Shown: in pieces, positions 26,741 through 35,593 of the stretch | Position numbering within the stretch: the first letter of the stretch is position 1 | Layout of the letters: each line of letters starts with the position of its first letter | Assembly: GCA_012518265.1 (NCBI GenBank) | Contig: JAAYST010000022.1 | Span: forward strand, 1 to 45,254 | Direction: 5' to 3' | Source: Candidatus Methanofrustulum fimipullorum | GTDB lineage: Archaea; Halobacteriota; Methanosarcinia; Methanosarcinales; Methanosarcinaceae | Length of the DNA: 45,254 nt | Notes under the pieces: generated by a model | Told to the model about the DNA's origin: nothing | The model's database searches: none | The model's input: only the letters and a program-made list of their open reading frames with translations | Position numbers and translations under genes: made by a program

Positions 26741-26881
26741 GATTTTTTCCGAAACGTTTTTATAGTTATAAAAAAGATCTGCTAATCGAACATAAGTTTT
26801 AACTGATATTTTTTTTTTTGAGTTCTTAAGTTCTTATGTTCAAGTATTTAATATATAAAATTTTGAATTGGAGATAATTTT
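26741..26881 (+). promoter_or_regulatory. promoter and leader dyad of alcohol dehydrogenase 2
   Basis: TTTTTTCCGAAACGTTTTTATA, split as 26743-26752 and 26753-26764, then AAAAAGATCTGC, parallels 24050-24088. GAACATAAG (26788-26796) and CTTATGTTC (26833-26841) form a perfect 9 bp inverted repeat with a 36 base loop. The outer dyad letters are identical to those before paralog 1, while the loop differs. Confidence 0.6.
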
Positions 26882-27844
26882 ATGAAAATGAAAGGATGGG
26901 CATTTTACAAAACAAACGAACCGTTGAAATTGATTGAAAAAGATATTCCGAAAGTAAAACCGGGATACGCACTTGTAGAAGTTAAAGCGTGCGGTTTGTG
27001 CCACACGGACGTTACAATTTTATCCGACCCGGGATGGATCAGTATTTTAGGGGAACTTCCTGTTATTTTGGGACACGAAGTCGCAGGAGAAATTATAGAA
27101 CTCGGAGAAGGAATAAAAGGATTTAAAGTCGGTGACAGAGTTGCAATCAGTCCGATGCCCGGAAGTGACGGAATAGGAGGAGTCGGAACCGGACGTGACG
27201 GCGGATATGCAACCCACGTTTTAGTTCAAGGCGAAATGTTAATTCATGTTCCCGATGAAGTAGACATTGCACAAGCAGCTGCCGCAACTGATGCGGGAAT
27301 GACGTCTCACCAAGCGGTAATTGGACGTGGAGGAGTTAAAGAAGGAACAAAAGTCGGAATTATCGGAATTGGAGGACTTGGAAAAGTCGGAACGAATATT
27401 GCGGTAGGAGCAGGTGCAAAAGTATACTGTGCTTCAAGAAAAGAAGAAGCAAGACAAAAAGCATTAGATCTTGGGGCATATAAAGTTGCTGAAAGCATTT
27501 TGGATTTCAAAGACGAAAATCTTGAAGTAATAATCGACTTTGCCGGCTCGGGTCAAACAACTATTGACGCATTGGAAACAATAGGAATGCACGGAACTGT
27601 AGTCGTTGTAGGAATGGCGAAACTTGAAAGCAACATAAGTACAAAAACATTGATTTTAAAACAAGCGAATGTAATCGGTTCAAACGGCGGAACCAAAAAA
27701 GATATCGAAAGCGTAATTGAAATGATGCGCCAAGGAAAATTGAGCATTGATGTTGAAACAACAACGCTCGAAAAAGTTCCTGAAGGATTGGACTACTTGC
27801 ACGAAGGAAAAGTAAACGGCAGACTTATAATGCTCAACGAATAA
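26882..27844 (+). CDS. zinc-dependent alcohol dehydrogenase, short form (paralog 2)
   Basis: 320 aa MDR oxidoreductase with catalytic-zinc motifs CGLCHTDVTIL and LGHEVAGEIIELG and cofactor motif GIGGLGKVGTNIAVGAGA. As in paralog 1, the structural-zinc cysteine lobe is absent (ISPMPGSDGIGG region). The two paralogs align throughout (for example QAAAATDAGMTS in both). ATG start with a GGAGAT ribosome binding site. A strong palindrome follows in the spacer. Likely an alcohol/aldehyde oxidoreductase; the substrate is not readable. Confidence 0.88.
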   Translation: MKMKGWAFYKTNEPLKLIEKDIPKVKPGYALVEVKACGLCHTDVTILSDPGWISILGELPVILGHEVAGEIIELGEGIKGFKVGDRVAISPMPGSDGIGGVGTGRDGGYATHVLVQGEMLIHVPDEVDIAQAAAATDAGMTSHQAVIGRGGVKEGTKVGIIGIGGLGKVGTNIAVGAGAKVYCASRKEEARQKALDLGAYKVAESILDFKDENLEVIIDFAGSGQTTIDALETIGMHGTVVVVGMAKLESNISTKTLILKQANVIGSNGGTKKDIESVIEMMRQGKLSIDVETTTLEKVPEGLDYLHEGKVNGRLIMLNE

Positions 27845-28291
27845 AATTAAAAAATAAAAAGTATAAAAATAAACTATAAAAATAAGAAAAAAGAACAGAA
27901 CAAACTTCATGATAATTAATGATGAACTGCTACTTTGTTCATGAAAATTCATGAACAATATTCTGTAAGCGTAATAAAAAAAATCTTTTTTATAGGTTAC
28001 GATACCTTTATATATGTTGAAATTTTTCACTAAGCAGAACGGATAAAAAAAGAGATACAGATGTATTTTTTTGGACCGTTTAAATATTGTATCAAATAGT
28101 ATCAAATACAGATAAAATCGTTTTTATTTTTCGAGTCTTTTGTAAAATAAAAATGAAATTTTACTGATTATTAAACGATTAATTGTAACGAATGTTAATT
28201 TTTAATAATTTTTAGATTATAAAATCGATAAACAATTGATACAAATTAATTAACCCTTAACAAAGGATTAACAAAGGAGATATAAACCAAC
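27845..28291 (+). promoter_or_regulatory. spacer with palindrome and promoter of the secondary alcohol dehydrogenase
   Basis: A perfect 10 bp dyad TTGTTCATGA-AAAT-TCATGAACAA lies at 27935-27958, with a related looser TTCAT/ATGAA pair just before it (about 27905-27926). A TATA-like CCTTTATATATG is at about 28005 and another (gattataaaatcg) at about 28225. The RBS AAAGGAG is near 28274. No ORF is credible here. Confidence 0.45.
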
Positions 28292-29356
28292 ATGATTAAA
28301 GGATTTGGAGTTTATAGTAAAGGAAATGTCGGCTGGATTGAAAGAAAAGACTATGTATGCGGACCTGACGATGTAATCGCAAAGCCGATTGCATTGGCAC
28401 CCTGTTCATCGGATGTACATACCGCTTATGAAATGGAAGGGCCGCACTTGATTAACAGAATTTTGGGACACGAATCGATCGGGAGACTTATAGAAGTCGG
28501 CTCAAACGTAAAAGATTTCAAAGTAGGCGACAGAGTTGTAATTCCATGTACGACACCCACCTGGAAGCACCCCGGAATTCAAGACGGAACACATCAAGAT
28601 GCAGGAGGACCGTTTGCGGCAATCAACTTTTCAAGTTATGAAGACGGAACATTTGCCGAAAAAATAAAAGTCAGATCAGCCGATATGAACTTGGCACTTT
28701 TACCTGATGACGTTTCAATAGAAGCGGCCGTTATGGCAACCGATATGATGACAACCGGATTTTACGGATCAGAATTAGGAGATGTTAAGTTTGGGGACAC
28801 CGTTGTTGTTTTCGGAATAGGTCCGATCGGATTGATGGCTGTTGCAGGAGCAAAACTAAGAGGAGCCGGACAATTAATTGCAATAGGAACACGTCCCAAC
28901 TGTGTAGCATTGGCAAAAGAATACGGTGCAACCGACATTTTAAGTTATAAAGACGGAGATCTCGTTGAACAAATAATGGAAAGAACAAACGGCAGAGGAG
29001 CCGATGTTGCAATAGTTGCCGGAGGAGGAGTTGAGTCTTTAAACAACGCATTAGCTTCGGTTAAAGCAGGTTACGGAAACGTTGCTATGCTCGAAGTTAT
29101 CACAGAGACCGAAACATTGGAAATTCCAAACGCATATGCAGGCGGATTCTTATTCCACAAAACAATAAGAGGAGGACTCTGCCCGGGTGGAAGAAGAAGA
29201 ATGGAAAGACTTCTTTCAATGATACAAAGCAAAAGAGTAGACCCCGGAAAATTGATTACACATAAATTTGACGGATTGGAAAGTATCGAAGAAGCATTCC
29301 ACTTAATGGTCGACAAACCGAGAGATTTAATTAAACCAATCGTATATCTCGAATAA
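28292..29356 (+). CDS. NADP-type secondary alcohol dehydrogenase (TBADH family)
   Basis: 354 aa, co-linear with Thermoanaerobacter brockii secondary alcohol dehydrogenase. Catalytic zinc ligands are visible: Cys38 (LAPCSSDVH), His60-Glu61 (LGHES) and Asp151 (TDMMTTGFYG). The cofactor motif is GIGPIGLMAVAGAKLRGAG. The residues that select NADP in that enzyme (Gly198, Ser199, Arg200, Tyr218) appear as Gly199, Thr200, Arg201 and Tyr219, so NADP is likely. Interconversion of 2-propanol and acetone or similar is expected. It differs from the two short paralogs upstream in family branch and leader. A 17 bp terminator hairpin follows. Confidence 0.9.
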   Translation: MIKGFGVYSKGNVGWIERKDYVCGPDDVIAKPIALAPCSSDVHTAYEMEGPHLINRILGHESIGRLIEVGSNVKDFKVGDRVVIPCTTPTWKHPGIQDGTHQDAGGPFAAINFSSYEDGTFAEKIKVRSADMNLALLPDDVSIEAAVMATDMMTTGFYGSELGDVKFGDTVVVFGIGPIGLMAVAGAKLRGAGQLIAIGTRPNCVALAKEYGATDILSYKDGDLVEQIMERTNGRGADVAIVAGGGVESLNNALASVKAGYGNVAMLEVITETETLEIPNAYAGGFLFHKTIRGGLCPGGRRRMERLLSMIQSKRVDPGKLITHKFDGLESIEEAFHLMVDKPRDLIKPIVYLE

Positions 29357-29487
29357 GTTTAAGATTTTTAAATTTGAAATTTTAAATTTGAAAAATAAGT
29401 TTAAGATTTAAAATTTGAAAAATTTAAATTTTGAAAATTTTAACTTTTGAAAATTTTAACTTTTGAAAATTTTAACTTTTTTGTTTT
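29357..29487 (+). repeat. short AT repeats after the secondary alcohol dehydrogenase
   Basis: Tandem copies of aaaattttaacttttg (about 29430-29480) and related aatttgaaattttaaattt phrases. No gene is seen. Confidence 0.5.
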
Positions 29488-29524
29488 AAAAATCAATAGG
29501 AGCCTGCGGCTCCTATTGATTTTT
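29488..29524 (+). terminator. 17 bp stem-loop with TGC loop and T-run
   Basis: Perfect 17 bp stem (29488-29504 with 29508-29524), GC-rich apex GGAGCC/GGCTCC and triloop TGC, then T-rich DNA. It lies between converging genes and could serve both strands. Confidence 0.7.
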
Positions 29525-29584
29525 TATTTGTTTATTTATTTATATTGTTGATTTTAATTTATTTTTATTTATTGATTTTTTTGT

Positions 29585-30019
29585 TTATTCCTTACTGTTT
29601 TTATATTTCAATAATTCATCTTTCAATTCGGCTATTGTAGACGATATTGAAATACAGCTTTCTTGAAGCATTAAATTTACTATTTCGTTTTGTGTGCTGA
29701 TTCTGAAATCTGTTCTGATTGCAAATATAGGAATTCCGTTTGCGTATGCATATCCGCACTCCCAACAGGTTCCGGAATCGGGATCGGCACCGTCCAAAAC
29801 TGCAATTACGATATCGGACGATTTAAGACCCGAAAAGCATTTATTAAATATTTTTTCAACCTCGTTCATATCGCGTGTATCCGATTTGTCTTCCGCATCT
29901 TCTTGAGGAAGAAATAAAGAGATTGTAGGAAATAAAATTTCCAATTCGTTTTTAAGTTTTATATTAAAACTTCTTTCCGCTTCAGAAAAAAGCGGACCGG
30001 CAATATATATTTGAGTCAT
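29585..30019 (-). CDS. nucleoside 2-deoxyribosyltransferase family protein
   Basis: 144 aa. YIAGPLFSEAERSFN at the N-terminus and the DGADPDSGTCWECGYAYA motif with the likely catalytic Glu match the nucleoside 2-deoxyribosyltransferase family, which includes nucleotide N-glycosidases. A salvage or nucleotide-cleaning role is plausible; transferase versus hydrolase cannot be decided. Normal length. RBS AAGGTC precedes the ATG. It lies downstream of the HyuA-type gene on the same strand. Confidence 0.85.
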   Translation of the reverse strand: MTQIYIAGPLFSEAERSFNIKLKNELEILFPTISLFLPQEDAEDKSDTRDMNEVEKIFNKCFSGLKSSDIVIAVLDGADPDSGTCWECGYAYANGIPIFAIRTDFRISTQNEIVNLMLQESCISISSTIAELKDELLKYKNSKE

Positions 30020-30080
30020 AATATCTTGACCTTGCTTAAATTAAGTTTTTGTTATTTGCTTTTTTTAATTATTTATTTTT

Positions 30081-32126
30081 TCAATTCTGTACTTTATTTT
30101 CTGCAAATCCTTCAAATGTGTACACAATATTAAACGGAGGTCTTTCGGGGCGAGATCTGTATTCAACAAAAGACTCTCTGTAGCTTATGTCTTCCGGTTT
30201 TACATTGCATTCTTTCATATATTCGTCTATTTGTTCTCGTCCGTATTTTTTTACAAAATTTATTGCTTCGTCTTTTGTATGAAATTTAGTTGGTCCGAGC
30301 TTTGTGTAAACGAATATATCTTTTTCCTTAAAACCGGTATGTGTTTCATAAACTCCGATATCTATTCCGACTTCCACTCTTTTTGCAAATTTTCCGGAAA
30401 GAGCCCCGATTGCATTTCCAACGTCGTAGTATTCCGGAACGCAGATTTCGGAATCGATTAGGAAATTGAGTTCTTCAACATAAGATGAAACGGGCGCTCC
30501 TATTAAAATTATAGGAATGTCAAATTTCATTTTAAGGTAATTTCTTTTACCTAAGAAATTTTCAATCGTTTCTCTTTTAAATGAATCGTTTAAGAAGTAA
30601 ATTGCTTCTGTTGCCATTTTTTTAGTAAATGTCTTTTTTATATGTTCACAAAAAGAATACTTTTCCATGTTCAACAAGTTTCCCAAAATCGTTGCACCGA
30701 TTTCTGACGCTTCCGAATTCCATTCTGAAAAATCGCCAAGAACATGAAGTGCATCGGTAGGTGTAAATCCGACCATTTGAACGGCTCTTTTTGAAACTAA
30801 AGATTTCAAAATATTTTCAGGGACGAAGTTTTTTTCCCAATTTTTATTTCCGATTAAAGTCGGTGTGTCTTTTACAACTGAAATGTATTTTTTCTCTTCA
30901 TCAGTCAAAGCAAGAGAACTGTCACACGAATTTATATAAAATAATGTAGGTTGAATAAAATCAGTTAATTTTTGATTGAAAGGAACCCATCGATTTTTTA
31001 ATATTTCAATAAAATCGGGAAACATTGTTGCCGCTCTGCATAGAGGCATAACTCTTTTAGGACCGATATTCAATTCTTTCGGCGCTGAAAAACGCTGCCC
31101 TTTTCGAGGATTTCTGTCACCTGTATCAATATCGGAATAATCAATTCCGTCAGGCAAATTGATCAAATCTTCAACGCCTTCAGATTCAATCCAAACGTGA
31201 CTGTCACCACCAAGTGCGATTGTTTCAATTTTTAAAGCTCTGACTTTCGTACTCCACCCGCCCACTTTTGCACCTGTGTCTGAAATTTCCGGAATTCCGT
31301 CTTCAATCATAGAAATATCGGTACTGGTCCCGCCTACATCGATTGCAATACATGTATCAAATCCGGACAAAAACGAACCGCCCAAAATACTTGCGGCAGG
31401 ACCTGAAAAAATAGTTTCTATAGGTTTTTCCATAACTTCGCTTAAAAGTGCTGCTGCACCGTTACATTTAAGCATAGTGATTTTTGCATTGATTCCCAAA
31501 TCTTCCGCCGTTTTTACAACTGAATCCGTAAATTTTTTGGCAACCGGGATTAAAGACGCGTTCAAATAAGCCGTCTGTGCCCTTTCAAAAGCACCAAGTG
31601 ACATCGTTAATTCATGGCCGCAAACTACAGGAAAGTCAGTCAGCTCTTTTATAATACTTTTTGCCAAAAGCTCATGTTCAGGATTTAAAACACTGTAAAC
31701 TGATGAAATCGCATAACTGCTAACCAATCCTTTAGTTTCGTTTACAAAAGATTTAATAGCCTCCACATCAAGTGGTTCCGCTTCAATTCCGTTATAATTG
31801 TGGCCGCCTTTGATATGAATAAACGTTTCTGCAAAACTGTCCGCTTCCTTTTGTTTCCCAATCATTATTAACCCGACAGGATAACGGCTGTCTTCCAATA
31901 TAGCATTAGTTGCAAAAGTAGTTGAAACCGAAAGAAGTTGAATTTTCTTCAAATCGGATTCATTAAATTTGGAAAGAGCTGATTGTATGCCCCCTAACGG
32001 ATCCGGATACGTTGTTAAAGATTTCGCCGATTGAATAATAGTATTTGTCGACTTGTCAAACAAAATTGCATCAGTATAAGTACCGCCCGCATCGATTCCC
32101 ATAAAAAGTTTTTTAGGTGATTTCAT
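30081..32126 (-). CDS. hydantoinase/oxoprolinase (HyuA-type) family protein
   Basis: 681 aa ASKHA-fold protein. The N-terminal phosphate-binding loop GIDAGGTYTDAILFD and a second one, CIAIDVGGTSTDISMIEDG, are both intact; TTFATNAILE and SGPAASILGG are typical of the HyuA/oxoprolinase superfamily. The C-terminal ~300 residues are less recognisable. The family includes ATP-dependent hydrolases and carboxylases of cyclic amides and ketones; the exact reaction is not readable. No HyuB partner is adjacent. It lies downstream of a PutP-like symporter on the same strand (about 87 base gap), so it may act on an imported compound. Confidence 0.85.
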   Translation of the reverse strand: MKSPKKLFMGIDAGGTYTDAILFDKSTNTIIQSAKSLTTYPDPLGGIQSALSKFNESDLKKIQLLSVSTTFATNAILEDSRYPVGLIMIGKQKEADSFAETFIHIKGGHNYNGIEAEPLDVEAIKSFVNETKGLVSSYAISSVYSVLNPEHELLAKSIIKELTDFPVVCGHELTMSLGAFERAQTAYLNASLIPVAKKFTDSVVKTAEDLGINAKITMLKCNGAAALLSEVMEKPIETIFSGPAASILGGSFLSGFDTCIAIDVGGTSTDISMIEDGIPEISDTGAKVGGWSTKVRALKIETIALGGDSHVWIESEGVEDLINLPDGIDYSDIDTGDRNPRKGQRFSAPKELNIGPKRVMPLCRAATMFPDFIEILKNRWVPFNQKLTDFIQPTLFYINSCDSSLALTDEEKKYISVVKDTPTLIGNKNWEKNFVPENILKSLVSKRAVQMVGFTPTDALHVLGDFSEWNSEASEIGATILGNLLNMEKYSFCEHIKKTFTKKMATEAIYFLNDSFKRETIENFLGKRNYLKMKFDIPIILIGAPVSSYVEELNFLIDSEICVPEYYDVGNAIGALSGKFAKRVEVGIDIGVYETHTGFKEKDIFVYTKLGPTKFHTKDEAINFVKKYGREQIDEYMKECNVKPEDISYRESFVEYRSRPERPPFNIVYTFEGFAENKVQN

Positions 32127-32213
32127 GAATTAATTAAATCTCCTTGTAAATTTGAACAATAAAATCATATTAAAAATAATAATTAATAAACCTGTTATAT
32201 TAAATAATAAATT

Positions 32214-33854
32214 TCAACGTATATTTTTTTCCATTTCTGAAAAATCTTTTTCCGTTTTCGGATTAAATCTCTTTTTTGATTCATAATTCGATAGGAGCAA
32301 GATTATGAGACTTGCGAAAATAAATGCGGGAATTATTTCATTGAAACTGAATATAATATTTCCTGAAACACTTAACTGCCTCCAAACGGCTCCGAAAATA
32401 CCCCCGGCTACCACACCTGTTAAAATAGAGTTTTTTGTTGTTTTTCGATAATAAAGAGAAAAAAGCAAAGCTGAACCGAAAGAAGCGCCGAACCCTGTCC
32501 ATGGATAAGCTGTTAATTCAACTAAAGAATAAGTTGGTGAAAAAACCAAGATAAAACAACCGGGAATTAAAACAACAGAAGTTAAAATTTTTAATAAAAT
32601 TGTTTTATTATCAGAATATGTTTTTCCGAAAGAAGGTAATATTATATCTACAAATGAATCACGAATAAATGTCATATAACGTATAACAAAGCATATAATT
32701 GATATAAACGTTAATGAATAAATCGAAAAAATTAATATTGAGAATATATTATGTACACTTCCTAAGAATTTAAAGATATCAAGTTCGGATGATATGGAAA
32801 TATTTGATTCTAATAATATTATTCTGAAAATTAAACCTGCTAAAATTGTGACAAAACCTATCAAAAAAGCCCATGTAGTCGATATTATTGTATTTTTTCG
32901 AATTTGACTTTTTATATTACTGTGAGAAATATTATTTTCATTTATATTCTCGTCATTCCCTAAATAAGTAGAGACTACTCTTAAAAAAAATGTAGGAACT
33001 CCAAAAAGACCCAATGACCAACCGAGACCGGATAAAACCAATGTAACTTTTGAAACGTTCGTATTTGAAAACTCAATTACACCGAATATATTCGGATCGC
33101 TTGATATTAATGTTGGAATTTCAGATATTAAATCAGATAATATATTTACATTTTTAAAAGTAATTATCGCATATAATATAAAAAATATCATGAATATAGG
33201 AATTAAAAGGGAAGAAAAACCGTTTAATACTGTTATAAAATATTTAAAAGATGATGAATATTTGGACTTGTTAAAAATTAAAAGTTCAAGACAATTATAA
33301 AATACACAAACCAAAGTTAAAAAAACAATAAATAAAATAAAACTTTCTATTGTACTAAAAACATAAGAAACTGAAGAGAACTTTTCAACTAAATTAATTA
33401 TATGTATTAAAGCAACAATACCTGCAGAAATTATTCCGAATGAAAAAATAACAAGGAAAAAAGAAGAAACAAACACGAGTGTGCTTGAGTTATCATAATA
33501 TCGTTTTTCAAAAAACGAGTATAAATTTTTAATATCGTAACAATATCCAAACTTTTCTTTTTTAAATAAAACTTTTAACATTGCGATTAATCTTTCCGAA
33601 ATTAAAATGCGTGAAAAAAAAACACCTAAAACCAGTCCTAATAACATCCAAACGGACGAAAAACCATATTTAAATGAGGATATAGGCAATACTATAATAA
33701 ATAGCCAAACCGGGATATCTTCAAGTAAACCTCCCAAATTTGCAATAAATATATTGAATGAAGAAAATATATTATTCATTGAATGGTGTTTTATTAAAAA
33801 AAATGATAGAATAATAAAGAATATCATGAAGAAAAATAAAAAATACAAAAACAT
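32214..33854 (-). CDS. sodium:solute symporter family (PutP-like) transporter
   Basis: 546 aa, very hydrophobic, about 12-13 membrane segments. GLGWSLGLFGVPTFFLRVVS resembles the PutP region GWGLGYFGQPH, and YPWTGFGASFGSALLFSLYY followed by SILTGVVAGG matches the C-terminal SSS signature. The charged linker NDENINENNISHSNIK between helices is low complexity. Base composition is even more AT-rich than its neighbours. RBS AAGGAG precedes the ATG. Substrate unknown; proline or another small organic solute is typical. It probably forms a unit with the HyuA-type gene. Confidence 0.8.
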   Translation of the reverse strand: MFLYFLFFFMIFFIILSFFLIKHHSMNNIFSSFNIFIANLGGLLEDIPVWLFIIVLPISSFKYGFSSVWMLLGLVLGVFFSRILISERLIAMLKVLFKKEKFGYCYDIKNLYSFFEKRYYDNSSTLVFVSSFFLVIFSFGIISAGIVALIHIINLVEKFSSVSYVFSTIESFILFIVFLTLVCVFYNCLELLIFNKSKYSSSFKYFITVLNGFSSLLIPIFMIFFILYAIITFKNVNILSDLISEIPTLISSDPNIFGVIEFSNTNVSKVTLVLSGLGWSLGLFGVPTFFLRVVSTYLGNDENINENNISHSNIKSQIRKNTIISTTWAFLIGFVTILAGLIFRIILLESNISISSELDIFKFLGSVHNIFSILIFSIYSLTFISIICFVIRYMTFIRDSFVDIILPSFGKTYSDNKTILLKILTSVVLIPGCFILVFSPTYSLVELTAYPWTGFGASFGSALLFSLYYRKTTKNSILTGVVAGGIFGAVWRQLSVSGNIIFSFNEIIPAFIFASLIILLLSNYESKKRFNPKTEKDFSEMEKNIR

Positions 33855-34129
33855 AATAAATGCTCCTTGAACAGCTGAGATTGTAGAGGTTAAATGTATT
33901 TAACTATTATATAGTTAATCTGCACATTGTTAAGTTTAAAAAATAAAAAATAATAAAAATTGAAAAAAAGTAATCTGTTTGAAAATTAAAATGTCATTAT
34001 AATATAAACGCATTATTAAAAACTACAATAGTAATGTAATTTTCATATATAGTAATAAAAAATAAAATATACAAACAAAAATAAAAGAAAACGAAGAAAT
34101 AAAGATTTGGTAACCCCGACACCGAAACC
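33855..34129. promoter_or_regulatory. AT-rich promoter region of the symporter
   Basis: Minus-strand TATA-like sequence near 33901-33915, about 50 bases upstream of the symporter start, then A-rich DNA without an ORF. Confidence 0.35.
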
Positions 34130-34665
34130 GTACGGGAAAAGAATAAAACGAAGCAATCGTTAAAATTTTAGAATTAAATATTACGACGCAGCATTTAAAT
34201 TCCTAAAAAAGAATAAAACGAACTTAAGTTTTCATAAATATTTGAAAAACGCATTGTCGGAAAATCTTGAAATGCGTCGCCTCGCCGCAGAAGGAAACGG
34301 AATTCGGGACGTATCATTAAAAAAAAACCGCATCGTTCGTTTTAATTCTTAATGTCAATGGTACGCCGTAGCAGCTTTTAAATTCTTAGTGTCAATGATA
34401 CGCCGTGGCAGCTTTTGAATTCTTAGTGTCAATGATACGCCGTGGCAGCTTTTAAGTTTTTAGTGTCAATGATACGCCGTGGCAGCTTTTAAATTCTTAG
34501 TGTCAATGATACGCTGTGGCAGCCTTTGAATTCTTGGTGTCAATGATACGCCGTGGCAGCTTTTAAATTCTTAAAAAAGAATAAAATCCAACTCCGGTTT
34601 TTCATGAATATTTGAAAAAACGCACCGTCGGAAAATCTTAAAATGTGCCGTGCAGGAACAAAAAA
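34130..34665 (-). repeat. composite repeat element with 6 x 37 bp array (mirror of the 7.5 kb locus)
   Basis: Six direct repeats with an exact 37 bp period; the GCAGC anchor falls at 34371, 34408, 34445, 34482, 34519 and 34556. On the minus strand the units read GCTGCCACGGCGTATCATTG, as at 7565-7786. The same flanking modules surround it in inverted order: ccgcatcgttcgttttaatt at 34328-34350 on one side, and catgaatatttgaaaaaacg with ggaaaatcttaaaatg at 34603-34645 on the other. A second flank copy is at about 34230-34290. Additional degenerate units lie at 34110-34230. It is noncoding. Confidence 0.85.
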
Positions 34666-34754
34666 GGATGCTTGGGGTTTATTTAGATTTAAAAATATAT
34701 ATTTAAATTATTAATCGATAAAACTATAAATATGAAAGGATATGTGATAAATGT

Positions 34755-35306
34755 ATGAATGAACCGAATAAAAATCACACTAATAATAAATTAGCTTGGG
34801 GAATTACGGGTGCGGGCGACAAATTGGAAGAGTCTGTAAAAGTTATGAAAGAGTTGAAAGAAAAAGGTTATTTAATCGACGTTTTTTTATCTAAAGAAGC
34901 CGCAACCGTTTTAAAAATGTATAAACTCTGTGATGAAATAAAAACGTTTGAAAGCGTGAAAAAAGAAAAGGGACCGAATTCGCCTTTTGTTGTAGGACCT
35001 CTTCAAACCGGAGAATATAAAGCTCTTATAGTAACGCCGGCAACTGCAAATACTGTTGCAAAAATCGTATACGGAATAGCAGATACATTAATTACGAATG
35101 CCGTTTCACAAACAAGCAAGTCGGAAACACCGATTTATATATATCCGGTAGATAATGAACCGGGAACGATAGAAACAAGTGCTCCAAACGGTCGTAAATT
35201 TAAATTGAAAATGAGAAAAACAGATTTGGAAAACACAAATAAATTAAAAGAAATAGAAAATATCCACGTTTTAAAAAATCCGGATTCTTTAGCGGACATT
35301 TTTTAA
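34755..35306 (+). CDS. flavoprotein, archaeoflavoprotein AfpA-like
   Basis: 183 aa member of the flavoprotein/HFCD fold. LAWGITGAGDKLEES opens the FMN-binding domain, LIVTPATANTVAKIVYGIAD is the central flavin-binding region, and NAVSQTSKS matches archaeoflavoproteins. The ferredoxin domain present in DmrX/DmrB-like relatives is missing, so AfpA-like electron transfer is the best guess; dihydromethanopterin reductase activity is an alternative. It directly follows the 34.1-34.7 kb repeat element. A GTGAT ribosome binding motif (34744-34748) precedes the ATG, and a 16 bp hairpin follows. Confidence 0.75.
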   Translation: MNEPNKNHTNNKLAWGITGAGDKLEESVKVMKELKEKGYLIDVFLSKEAATVLKMYKLCDEIKTFESVKKEKGPNSPFVVGPLQTGEYKALIVTPATANTVAKIVYGIADTLITNAVSQTSKSETPIYIYPVDNEPGTIETSAPNGRKFKLKMRKTDLENTNKLKEIENIHVLKNPDSLADIF

Positions 35307-35354
35307 AATAATTGATAAAATATTTTTAAAGAGAAGAAAAAAGTAAAAAATATA

Positions 35355-35580
<226 letters not shown>

Positions 35581-35593
35581 TACTCTTTTTATT

